Part shown: positions 17,577 to 25,424 of the stretch, piece after piece
Layout of the letters: the number at the start of each line of letters is the position of its first letter
Numbering within the stretch: the stretch's first letter is position 1
Assembly: GCA_016927855.1 (NCBI GenBank)
Contig: JAFGLV010000162.1
Coordinates: forward strand, 45,785 to 109,784
Length of the DNA: 64,000 bases
Direction of reading: 5' to 3'
Source of the DNA: Sedimentisphaerales bacterium
Lineage (GTDB): Bacteria > Planctomycetota > Phycisphaerae > Sedimentisphaerales > Anaerobacaceae
Notes under the pieces: generated by a model
Seen by the model: the letters and a program-made list of their open reading frames with translations, nothing else
The model's database searches: none
What the model was told of the DNA's origin: nothing
Translations under genes and position numbers: made by a program

Positions 17577-18811
17577 GTGACTTCCAGTTCTCGCTTGTTC
17601 TGATCCTCCTGGCCGGGCTGTTCCAGGGGACGTTCGGTTTGGGCATGAAGAAATTCGCGCCGCTGGCCTGGGAGGCGTTCTGGCTGATCTTCGTGGTCGT
17701 CGGCATGGTCATCATTCCGTACGTCTCTGCGTCCCTTGTCGTACCCGACGTGTGGGGAGCGATCCAGGCGGTGCCGTCGGGCGACCTGTGGTTGTCCATC
17801 ATCCTGGGCGGCTGCTGGGGTGTCGGCGCCCTGATGTTCGGGTTGGCCATCAACTACATCGGCATGTCGCTGGCCTATGGGATCACCATGTCCCTGGCGG
17901 CGGCGATGGGCTCGCTCATACCACTCTTTGAAGTCGAGGACTTCGCGACGAACCCGGCGGTGCCCTGGATCATCGCCGGCATGGTGGTCATGGTCCTTGG
18001 CGTTGGAGTTCTGAGCTACGCCGGCATCTTGCGCGAGGTGGCGCAGGCCAGACTCGGTCAGGCGGTCGCGGGCATTCGCCAAGGCAAGATGTTCTACGTG
18101 GGGTTGCTCTTTGCGATCCTCAACGGCCTGGGCGCCGCTTTGCTCAACGTGGGTTTCACCAAGGCCTCATCGGCGGCCGACGCGGCCGAGTTGCAGGGCG
18201 CACTTGCTCGCAACGCCAGTCTCGTGGCCTGGATCATCGTGTTGTTCGGAGGTTTTCTGGTCAATCTCGTCTACAGCCTGCTGCTGTTGCTCAAGAACAA
18301 GTCCTTCGCCAGTTACAGGCTGCCCAAGGCCCATCGAGGCATCATCGCGGCGTTGATCACGTCGCTGCTGTGGTTCGCGGCGTTAGGCGTGTACGGGCAG
18401 GGCGCTGCGATCATGGGCGATCTGGGCCCGGTCATCGGCTGGTCGATGTTCCTGGCGCTGTCGCTGGTCATTAGCAGTCTATGGGGACTCAAGGACGGCG
18501 AATGGAAGGGCATGAAGGCGCCGTTGCGCGTCCTGCTGATCGGTGACGGTGTGCTGATGATCTCCTGGATCCTTCTGGGATACGCCAATAGCATCCAAGC
18601 AAGTGGGCCTGGGGAGCAGGTCGAGCCGTCAGTCCGTGCGGTATCTCCAACGACGACAGACTTGACTTCTGGCGCTGACGAGGGCAGGATGCCCTCGGCA
18701 CGCGCGGGCGAGACGCCCGCGACACCAAGAGGAGCCAAAACGTGGATCATATCGAACGATTCTACGCGACGATTGAACGCGAGGCGGTTGACCGTCCCTG
18801 CACGTGGTTAG
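17573..18811 (+). CDS. rhaT: L-rhamnose-proton symporter, C-terminally extended by a repeat
   Basis: 412 aa versus about 340 for RhaT. MSDFQFSLVLILLAGLFQGT and GMKKFAPLAWEAFW, about ten membrane segments and GGCWGVGALMFGLAINYIGM fit the RhaT family of the drug/metabolite transporter superfamily. It imports L-rhamnose, matching the rhamnosidases at 8743, 37613 and 46417. After the last membrane segment (GVLMISWILLGYANSIQASG) the frame runs through a palindromic repeat (18677-18725) and 70 bases into the next gene before reaching a TAG, adding about 65 residues unlike the family. The core transporter appears complete. Confidence 0.88.
   Translation: MSDFQFSLVLILLAGLFQGTFGLGMKKFAPLAWEAFWLIFVVVGMVIIPYVSASLVVPDVWGAIQAVPSGDLWLSIILGGCWGVGALMFGLAINYIGMSLAYGITMSLAAAMGSLIPLFEVEDFATNPAVPWIIAGMVVMVLGVGVLSYAGILREVAQARLGQAVAGIRQGKMFYVGLLFAILNGLGAALLNVGFTKASSAADAAELQGALARNASLVAWIIVLFGGFLVNLVYSLLLLLKNKSFASYRLPKAHRGIIAALITSLLWFAALGVYGQGAAIMGDLGPVIGWSMFLALSLVISSLWGLKDGEWKGMKAPLRVLLIGDGVLMISWILLGYANSIQASGPGEQVEPSVRAVSPTTTDLTSGADEGRMPSARAGETPATPRGAKTWIISNDSTRRLNARRLTVPARG
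18677..18725. repeat. double-hairpin repeat at rhaT 3' end
   Basis: GAGGGCAGGATGCCCTC followed by GCGGGCGAGACGCCCGC. Same family of hairpins as in the GH78 gene at 10744. It has removed or moved the natural rhaT stop and sits just before the Shine-Dalgarno of the next gene. Confidence 0.82.
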
Positions 18812-19785
18812 GCATTCCCGACCCGGGCGCCCACGAGGGGCTCTTCCGGCACTTTGGCGCCAAGGACATCCTCAATCTGATCGAGAAGCTGGACGACGAC
18901 ATCGTGCCGGTGGAGTTGCCTTACCATTCGCCGACGTCGGATGCGATCTACACCGCGTTCGATTTCGCCAAGAAAGGCAAGATCAAACGCGAGCACAGGA
19001 CGCTCAACGCTCCGGGGTTCTTCGAAGACGTGACAGACCCCAGCCGGGTCGATGACTTCGACTGGCCGGACCCGACCCAGTACATTGATCCGGACGAATG
19101 TAGAGCCGTCGCTAACGCGGCGCCCGCTGGGCGCGCCGTTCTCGGTGTCATCTGGTCGGCCCATTTCCAGGACGCCTGCGCCGCCTTCGGCATGGAGAAC
19201 GCCTTCATGCAGATGATTCAAGCGCCGGATATGTTTAAGGCGGTGATCGACAGGATCGCGGATTTCTATATCGCCGCGAACGACATCTTCTACGAAGCCA
19301 CGCGCGGCAAGCTCCATGCCGTGCTCATCGGCAACGATTTCGGCTGCCAGACAGGTCTGATGCTGTCAGCGGACATGATCCGGCGTTTCGCCTTCCCCGG
19401 CACGCGCCGGCTCGTGGAGCAGGCCGGGAGTTATAACGTCAAGGTGATCCATCACTCTTGTGGCTCGATTCGTGACATCATCGCCCACCTGATCGACATC
19501 GGTGTCGACGCAATCCATCCGATCCAGGCGCTGGCCGCCGGCATGGAGCCGCGCGCGTTGAAGCGCGACTTCGGCGACCGCGTCTCCTTCTGTGGCGGCG
19601 TCGACGCCCAGAACCTGATGGTCAACGGCACGCCCGACCAGGTCCGCGCCACCGTCCGGGAGCTCAGGGAGATATTCCCCACCGGCCTGATCGTTTCGCC
19701 CAGCCACGAGGCCATCCTGCCGGATACGCCGCCGGCGAACGTTAAGGCGATGTTCGAAGCGGCCCATCTCATTGATGATGGATGA
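18742..19785 (+). CDS. URO-D superfamily protein (third copy)
   Basis: 347 aa from GTG 18742 (VDHIERFYATIEREAVDRPC), with AAGAGGAG 6-13 nt upstream. URO-D-type barrel with VIHHSCGSIRDIIAHLIDIG, which contains the H-x-C zinc-type motif, and VSFCGGVDAQNLMVNGTPDQ, the late strand typical of the non-haem clade. Last gene of the transketolase/BASS/rhaT operon, overlapping the extended rhaT frame by 70 bp. Three such proteins in sugar operons of one window suggests a shared role in handling methylated sugars or sugar acids; that is inference. Confidence 0.8.
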   Translation: MDHIERFYATIEREAVDRPCTWLGIPDPGAHEGLFRHFGAKDILNLIEKLDDDIVPVELPYHSPTSDAIYTAFDFAKKGKIKREHRTLNAPGFFEDVTDPSRVDDFDWPDPTQYIDPDECRAVANAAPAGRAVLGVIWSAHFQDACAAFGMENAFMQMIQAPDMFKAVIDRIADFYIAANDIFYEATRGKLHAVLIGNDFGCQTGLMLSADMIRRFAFPGTRRLVEQAGSYNVKVIHHSCGSIRDIIAHLIDIGVDAIHPIQALAAGMEPRALKRDFGDRVSFCGGVDAQNLMVNGTPDQVRATVRELREIFPTGLIVSPSHEAILPDTPPANVKAMFEAAHLIDDG

Positions 19786-20098
19786 TGGATGATAGACAAA
19801 CGCCTTGCGTTCCGCTTCGATTATCAATCATCCACTATCATAATCAATGTTGAGGGTGCACTAGATGTTCGTAGGTAGAACCGATGATGGGTCCTTTGTC
19901 ATGTCGAGCGGAGCAACGCGGAGTCGAGACATCTGGCTACGAATGAGGCACCCACGCTATTCTCAGCCAGATTCCTCCATTGCGGTCTGCCGGCGGCAGC
20001 CCTCCAGTCGGAATGACCATCAGGCCCGGCGGCAGCGGAATCCGCTCACAAACGTGCGGTGCACACGCGTACACACAATCAGTATTGAAGGTTGTCTC
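19786..20098. repeat. intergenic repeats (GATGATGGATGATAG and ATGTCGAGCGGAG types)
   Basis: 313 bases without a gene. 19775-19860 contains GATGATGGATGATGG and a partly complementary ATCAATCATCCACTATCAT arm. 19897-20020 begins TGTCATGTCGAGCGGAGC and ends AGTCGGAATGACC, an imperfect inverted element of a type widespread in repeat-rich bacterial genomes. The last 80 bases carry no clear promoter. Confidence 0.65.
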
Positions 20099-21142
20099 AT
20101 GGAAAGGACCCTGTTCTTGTTACTGACGTGTATCATCTTGGGTGTTTCGCATCCCGCTTGGGCGGACTCGATCACTGAGCAACCCGGGTATGTCAAAGGG
20201 GAGCTGATCTTCCCTTTGGACGACAAACCGACGCCGAGTTGCCATGCTTCGACCATCGTCGAGACCTCCGACGGCACGCTGGTGGCCGCGTGGTTCGGAG
20301 GGACGCACGAGAGACACGAAGACGTCGGGATCTGGGTGTCCCGGCTGGAAAACGGCGCGTGGACGAAGCCAGTGGAGGTGGCCAATGGCGTGATGTCGCC
20401 GCAGAAGCGTTTTCCCTGCTGGAACCCGGTGCTGTTTCAGCAACGTGAAGGTCCGCTGGTCCTGTTCTTCAAGGTTGGTCCCTCCCCAGGCGAGTGGTGG
20501 GGCGAGCGTGTTATCTCGATGGACGGTGGCAAGACCTGGCACGACCAGAGACGACTGCCGCCGCAAGTTGTCGGGCCTGTCAAGAACAAGCCGGTGGTTC
20601 TGAGGGATGGCACGATTCTCTGTCCTTCCAGCCACGAATACCGAGGCTGGACCGTCCACGTGGAGCTGACGAAGGACCTGCGTAGCTGGACGGTGGTCGG
20701 ACCGCTCAACGATCCCAACCGGCTCAGTGCGATCCAGCCGACGATCCTGCGGTACGCGGATGGCCGTTTGCAGATGCTATGTCGGACGACCAGAGAATAC
20801 GGTTTCATCGCCCAGGCCTGGTCGAACGACCAAGGCCGCACCTGGAGCGAGTTGACCTCAACGTCATTGCCCAACCCCAGCTCAGGCATCGATGCTGTGA
20901 CCTTGAAGGATGGACGTCAACTGCTGGTCTATAACCCCAGCGCCAGCAGCCGTATCCCGCTCGACGTCGCGGTCTCGACCGACGGGACCAACTGGCAACG
21001 CGTGATGATTCTGGAGGACCAGCCTCCCGGCCAACATTCCTACCCGGCCGTCATCCAGACCTCCGACGGTCTGGTTCACGTCACCTACACGTACCAGAGG
21101 CTGAGCATCAAACACGTGGTGCTGGACCCCGCGCAGTTCTAA
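20099..21142 (+). CDS. secreted sialidase-like (BNR-repeat) beta-propeller protein
   Basis: 347 aa from ATG 20099; signal peptide MERTLFLLLTCIILGVSHPA ending near WADS. Asp-box motifs SMDGGKTWHD, SNDQGRTWSE and STDGTNWQR show a sialidase-type propeller, and CHASTIVETSDGTLVAAWFG matches the COG4692 predicted neuraminidase group. Such propellers include sialidases but also lyases and other glycosidases acting on uronate-linked rhamnose; within a pectin locus a non-sialic-acid substrate is more likely. Transcribed alone in front of the convergent 895-aa gene. Confidence 0.78.
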   Translation: MERTLFLLLTCIILGVSHPAWADSITEQPGYVKGELIFPLDDKPTPSCHASTIVETSDGTLVAAWFGGTHERHEDVGIWVSRLENGAWTKPVEVANGVMSPQKRFPCWNPVLFQQREGPLVLFFKVGPSPGEWWGERVISMDGGKTWHDQRRLPPQVVGPVKNKPVVLRDGTILCPSSHEYRGWTVHVELTKDLRSWTVVGPLNDPNRLSAIQPTILRYADGRLQMLCRTTREYGFIAQAWSNDQGRTWSELTSTSLPNPSSGIDAVTLKDGRQLLVYNPSASSRIPLDVAVSTDGTNWQRVMILEDQPPGQHSYPAVIQTSDGLVHVTYTYQRLSIKHVVLDPAQF

Positions 21143-21169
21143 ACCGGAAGCATGAAACCCGAACCGCAG

Positions 21170-21315
21170 GAAATCCGAAAGTCGAAATCCGAAACAAATT
21201 CAAATGATCCAAATTCGAAATTCAAAACCTTGCCGGCCGGGCGAGAGCCGTTTTTGTCATTGGGATTTCGGTCCTTGGGATTTGTTTCGGATTTCGACTT
21301 TCGGATTTCGGATTT
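21170..21315. repeat. long inverted repeat, GAAATCCGAAA family, copy 1
   Basis: Left arm AAATCCGAAAGTCGAAATCC and right arm GGATTTCGACTTTCGGATTT are complementary over about 60 bases around a GC-rich centre. It lies between convergent genes 20099-21142 and 21332-24019 and could act as a bidirectional terminator hairpin. Related copies at 61354-61508 (full) and 37618-37690 (left arm only, translated). Confidence 0.88.
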
Positions 21316-21331
21316 GGGCGCGTAGCGCCGC

Positions 21332-24019
21332 CTACATCCGGCCGGGAGACAGACCGACGTCACGCGAAGTAATCTCCACGTCGGCCGGCACGATGCCCAG
21401 GAACAGGTAGCTGCCTCGACTACGCGGATCGAACGTGTTTTCGCCTACGCCGTAAGTGAACACGTGCAGCTTGACGGCGGGCGAGCCCTCCAACTGCATC
21501 ACGTTCTGCATGACCGTCTCGACTCCGTCGTGCACCGCCGCCTGCGAGTCGATGTCCAGGTTGGGCGGCTGCGCCCAGATGTTGCGGTTCTCGTCGAAGT
21601 AGCCGATCAGCACCTTGACCGGCGCGTCCGTCTTGAAGCGAATCGGCGCGAGCCGGCCCGCCTTGGCATCATTGTGCGAGAACCGGATCGCAGTCAGGCC
21701 CTCCAGCTCCTCGGCCAGTTGCAGCACGACATAGGTGCGATCCGTGAACGGCTTGGCGCCGAGCTTGAGCTCGTATGTCTCGACATGGTCGCTGAGCAGC
21801 TCGAAGGGCACGCCGGTCAGCCTCGGTCCAGGCTTACTCTTCGGCTCGGCCTCCTCCTGGTCCAGGTTGGCGACACGTTCCTTGAATTGCGCCAACTCGT
21901 CTTCGTAGAGCGGCAGCATCTGGGTCCAATGGTAGTAGTACGGTTTATCGTCCTTCCAGCCGCGAATGGGAACGCGCCGGTGTCCCGTCTGGAGCGTGTT
22001 GGCATACCGGTAGGTGCCGGCCGTGCGTTCCGTTAGCTGGCGATAGATTTCCAGGCTCTTGGCCAGATGCGTCGCGGCTTTCTCCATATCCTGCCGGTCT
22101 CGGCCGTAGCCATAGCGTAGCACGAGCATCGCGGCGCGCACCTTCTCTTCATAGTTGCGGCTGACAAGCTGGATGCAGTGGATGTCGTTGCGCAACCGTT
22201 CGAACTCCTCCCGATTCCTAGTCACCAGCGGCGCCGCCTTCTCGATGGCCGCGACCGCCTGCGCCGCGAAGCGCGAGGCATCCTCGATCACCGATGGCGG
22301 CGTCTCGCCTTCGTGTTCCTGGTGCGTCCACTCCTTCTTGGCATATACCTCCAGCCGCTCTCCGGGGGGCGCCTGCCACTCCCACAACCCACTGAACGGT
22401 CCATACGGACCAGGGTCCACCAACTGGTCGAGGAACATCCCGAGCGAGAACGTCTGGCGGTTGCCCTCGGTGATTCCGAATCGGCGCAGCAGCATGGGAG
22501 CACAATTGCCCGAGTCGTTGTAAGCCGAGAGGATCAGTCCCGCTGCCTGCTCGTTGCCGAATCTCTCCGTCAGGCGCTTGACCCAATAGCGGTGGTCAGC
22601 TTGCAGATCGCGGTCGGGCTGCCAGAGGTATCGCGCCCAGGCCTCAAACCAGATCCAGTCGCGTTCATACTGCTTTAGATATGGGTCGAGCTTGTCCGGC
22701 GTGTTGGGCCAGTCCCAGTAGGCGAGCGGGTACAGGTGCAGGCCTTGAGCGCCGAGCCGGTCGCGACAGGCCAGGACGCTCTTACGGATGAACTCCTGTG
22801 CTCCATACCGGAACGGTTCCAGGTTCGACAGCAGGTGCACATTCACCACATGCGCCGAGCCCAACCGACTCATGTCCAGGTGTACCTGCTGCCACTCGCC
22901 GCGCGGCTCGTAGGTCGTCAGCGATTCACCGTTGTACTTGGCCATGGTGTAGAGATTCGTGTAGTGCCGCAGCGCCGATTCGACCATCTGCTTGACGTTG
23001 CCTACCGCGTGCGCGCGCACCACGATCGGCGGCTCCTCGGTCTTGCCCAGCCGCGTCATCGCGTCCTTGACGGCCGGGATCACCGTCTCGTTCATCCAGC
23101 GTTCTTGGTTAGCCTGTCCGCTGAGCGCCTCACCCAGGCAGACCAGCAGACCGACATTCGGGTACATCTCCATGAACTTGGCGATCGACTTGCGATTGTA
23201 GTCTGCGACCACTTCCGTTGGAGCGCTGTGTTGCGTCGCGATTCCATGGTGCTCCGCGAAGGGCTTGGACACGAAGATGTTGTAGAACATCTGGATTACC
23301 CATATCCCACGCTTGTCCGCCTCTTCGGTCAGGAAACGGTATGTCTCGACATTCTTCTGGTAAACCTCCTCGGAGACCTCCAGCGCGTAAGGATAGTCGT
23401 CGAGCTTGACCAGTGACGCGAACGGATGGCCGTTCCAGAGGTAGAGCGTATTCATCCGCTGCTCGACGAGAAAATCCAGGTACTCGATCCACCGCTGCTT
23501 GTCGTAGAAGAACGGGAAGTTCTCCGGCGTGTACGGATACTCGTACGTATTTCGTCCCGGCAGGATCGACGTTAACTGCATGCCTATGCACGGCCCGCGC
23601 AGCTTGAAGGCCGGGCCGTCGCTTACGTCCAATTCGGCCGGCAGCTCACCGACCTCCTTCACGCGGTCGGCTAACTCCAGAGCCCCGTAGAGCGTCCCCG
23701 AATCCCCGAGGCCCGTAACGCGATACGACCCGTCTGCATCGCGAGAGAGCTTGAACTTCTGCGCTGAAGCAAAGTCCTGTGCTTGCGTCCCTGTCGTGAG
23801 CAGAATCCGCTCGGTCTCACTTGGGATGGTTGCCTCTCTCACGACGGTGGATTCATAGCCTGCATTCGCCAGAGCCTGGCTCAGTCGTTCAGCACCGAAT
23901 CTCACACGCGGCGAAGCAGCGTTTTCGAGCACGACGGCGACCGGCCCCGAGGCCGCCCAGGCCGCTCCATGTCCCACGCCTAACGCCAGAATTACCACCC
24001 ATACCCGAGATGCTCTCAT
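21332..24019 (-). CDS. secreted alpha-glucuronidase-like glycoside hydrolase
   Basis: 895 aa. Signal peptide MRASRVWVVILALGVGHGAA...AWAAS. Residues ~25-130 form a GH67N/GH20b-like domain (VAVVLENAASPRVRFGAERL, GDSGTLYGALELADRV). A TIM-barrel-like region follows (RGPCIGMQLTSILPG, QRMNTLYLWNGHPF, GIWVIQMFYNIFVSKPF, YPNVGLLVCLGEALSGQ), then a long helical part and a C-terminal beta domain. The general plan resembles alpha-glucuronidase-type hydrolases, but I cannot assign a CAZy family. The candidate carboxylate is the Glu in CLGEALSG. A uronic-acid exo-enzyme would fit the pectin locus. A PDZ lipoprotein gene lies 27 bp upstream on the same strand. Confidence 0.68.
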   Translation of the reverse strand: MRASRVWVVILALGVGHGAAWAASGPVAVVLENAASPRVRFGAERLSQALANAGYESTVVREATIPSETERILLTTGTQAQDFASAQKFKLSRDADGSYRVTGLGDSGTLYGALELADRVKEVGELPAELDVSDGPAFKLRGPCIGMQLTSILPGRNTYEYPYTPENFPFFYDKQRWIEYLDFLVEQRMNTLYLWNGHPFASLVKLDDYPYALEVSEEVYQKNVETYRFLTEEADKRGIWVIQMFYNIFVSKPFAEHHGIATQHSAPTEVVADYNRKSIAKFMEMYPNVGLLVCLGEALSGQANQERWMNETVIPAVKDAMTRLGKTEEPPIVVRAHAVGNVKQMVESALRHYTNLYTMAKYNGESLTTYEPRGEWQQVHLDMSRLGSAHVVNVHLLSNLEPFRYGAQEFIRKSVLACRDRLGAQGLHLYPLAYWDWPNTPDKLDPYLKQYERDWIWFEAWARYLWQPDRDLQADHRYWVKRLTERFGNEQAAGLILSAYNDSGNCAPMLLRRFGITEGNRQTFSLGMFLDQLVDPGPYGPFSGLWEWQAPPGERLEVYAKKEWTHQEHEGETPPSVIEDASRFAAQAVAAIEKAAPLVTRNREEFERLRNDIHCIQLVSRNYEEKVRAAMLVLRYGYGRDRQDMEKAATHLAKSLEIYRQLTERTAGTYRYANTLQTGHRRVPIRGWKDDKPYYYHWTQMLPLYEDELAQFKERVANLDQEEAEPKSKPGPRLTGVPFELLSDHVETYELKLGAKPFTDRTYVVLQLAEELEGLTAIRFSHNDAKAGRLAPIRFKTDAPVKVLIGYFDENRNIWAQPPNLDIDSQAAVHDGVETVMQNVMQLEGSPAVKLHVFTYGVGENTFDPRSRGSYLFLGIVPADVEITSRDVGLSPGRM

Positions 24020-24046
24020 GCTCTACACCCTTTTCCTGTTACTCCG

Positions 24047-25150
24047 TCAATGAACCAGCGTCATCTTGTACTGGTTGTGGTATACGCGCGGCCCGACTTT
24101 CGTTCCGGCGCTGTGCTCAAAAGTGCCTGCGCCCATGTATTCGTCCACAAAGGGGTATTCGTCGACGAAACGATACATCACCGAATACTGCGGCGAGGCT
24201 TCATCGGATACAATGATCCCACGGTCCACATCAAAGATCACCTGACGCACGGCCTTGCTGAGCGTGACCTCCATCGTACCCAGCGTGGCAAAGGTCTTCG
24301 TCACCTCGACATCCTGCTCCTGGTCGCCTCTCTTAACGGTCAGAACCACAGGAGAACCGACATTGTCAGGCATCTCAATGAATCGTTCGTACAGAACGTG
24401 CCAATCCTTTGTGGTGGCAGCCTTGTGGCCGTTAACAGCAACGAGTACATCACCGACATTGATCTTGCCTTGGGCGTCTCTGTCCTCTCGCACGGTGGTC
24501 ACCGTTCCTGTCGCATCACACTTCAAGCCGAGTTGACCGATCTGCAGCGGGACTTCCACCTGATTCGAATCCGGTCGGCATTCTATTAGGCAGAACCGGC
24601 CCTTATCGTTCTTGACGGCCTTGACAAGTCGGTAATTCATGGCCAGTGTCGGTGCTTCCACCGTGGCTAGATCGCCGAACGTGAAAACAACCGAGCCGCT
24701 CCATTCGTCCCCGGGACTCACCGGCTCATCCGGGAAGCACAGGTTGTGCGTGCCGGCTTTGTCGCTCACGTAGCGATCGGAAATGATCGGCTCAAGGGAT
24801 CGCGCCGCGTCGAGCTTGTCTCTCATGACATCGTCTGTTTCCTTGGCGACGTTTGAGCGGCCCCACGCGCCGTCGAGTTTCATGCGGAAGCCGTCAGCGG
24901 TGCGTTCGAGGGCTGTCATCGAGATATTCATCTGTCCTCTCTCGTTGCCCTCACTCAGCCACCTGCCGTTCTCGAAGAGCTTCTTATCGAGATTCATAGA
25001 GGCGCGGTATTCGAGCGTCTGTCCAACTTGAGGTGAAAAGCGCAGCAGCACTTGAGACAGCGGCTCGCCCTCCAGCACGTCCGCGGACTTGCGGCAGCCG
25101 GCGAGTTGAAGCCCGGAACAGACCATCGCAATACAGAGTAAGCGGCTCAT
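24047..25150 (-). CDS. PDZ-domain lipoprotein
   Basis: 367 aa from MSRLLCIAMVCSGLQLAGCR, with lipobox LAGC, so lipid-anchored outside the cytoplasm. An alternative ATG 24 bases upstream (MWDDARTMSR) has a better-spaced GGGAGG. After a DUF6263-like beta region (FSPQVGQTLEYRASMNLDKK) comes a PDZ-like domain at about residues 205-295 (GKINVGDVLVAVNGHKAATT). No protease domain. Base composition is more AT-rich than the neighbouring CAZyme genes. Its job is unknown; PDZ domains bind peptides, so a scaffold or chaperone for a surface enzyme is possible. Confidence 0.72.
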   Translation of the reverse strand: MSRLLCIAMVCSGLQLAGCRKSADVLEGEPLSQVLLRFSPQVGQTLEYRASMNLDKKLFENGRWLSEGNERGQMNISMTALERTADGFRMKLDGAWGRSNVAKETDDVMRDKLDAARSLEPIISDRYVSDKAGTHNLCFPDEPVSPGDEWSGSVVFTFGDLATVEAPTLAMNYRLVKAVKNDKGRFCLIECRPDSNQVEVPLQIGQLGLKCDATGTVTTVREDRDAQGKINVGDVLVAVNGHKAATTKDWHVLYERFIEMPDNVGSPVVLTVKRGDQEQDVEVTKTFATLGTMEVTLSKAVRQVIFDVDRGIIVSDEASPQYSVMYRFVDEYPFVDEYMGAGTFEHSAGTKVGPRVYHNQYKMTLVH

Positions 25151-25363
25151 CGTTCTTGCGTCGTCCCACATCGCACTCAAGCCTCCCTGTCCTTGACTAT
25201 GCTGTAGTTGGGACCTCGATTTCAACCCGTCTTGCGAGCAACATGACCCCAAAGCCTGTCTGAAACTGGCCTAAGAGGTTTCCATCAGGCGCATGGTATC
25301 AAAACCGCGTCGATTTATCACAGCCTACTTTGTGATTCCGAGGTTTAGGTTGATTCCCGGGCT

Positions 25364-25398
25364 CAGTCTTGTCATCCTGAACGCCGTGAAGGACCTCG
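25364..25398. repeat. CTTGTCATCCTGAACGCCGT repeat fragment
   Basis: Half of a common dispersed repeat whose translation reads LVILNAVKDL. It lies upstream of the GH2 start at 25425 and makes the apparent longer reading frame from 25293 artificial. Confidence 0.65.
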
Positions 25399-25424
25399 TT
25401 GAAAACTGGAAGAAAGGGGCAGAT

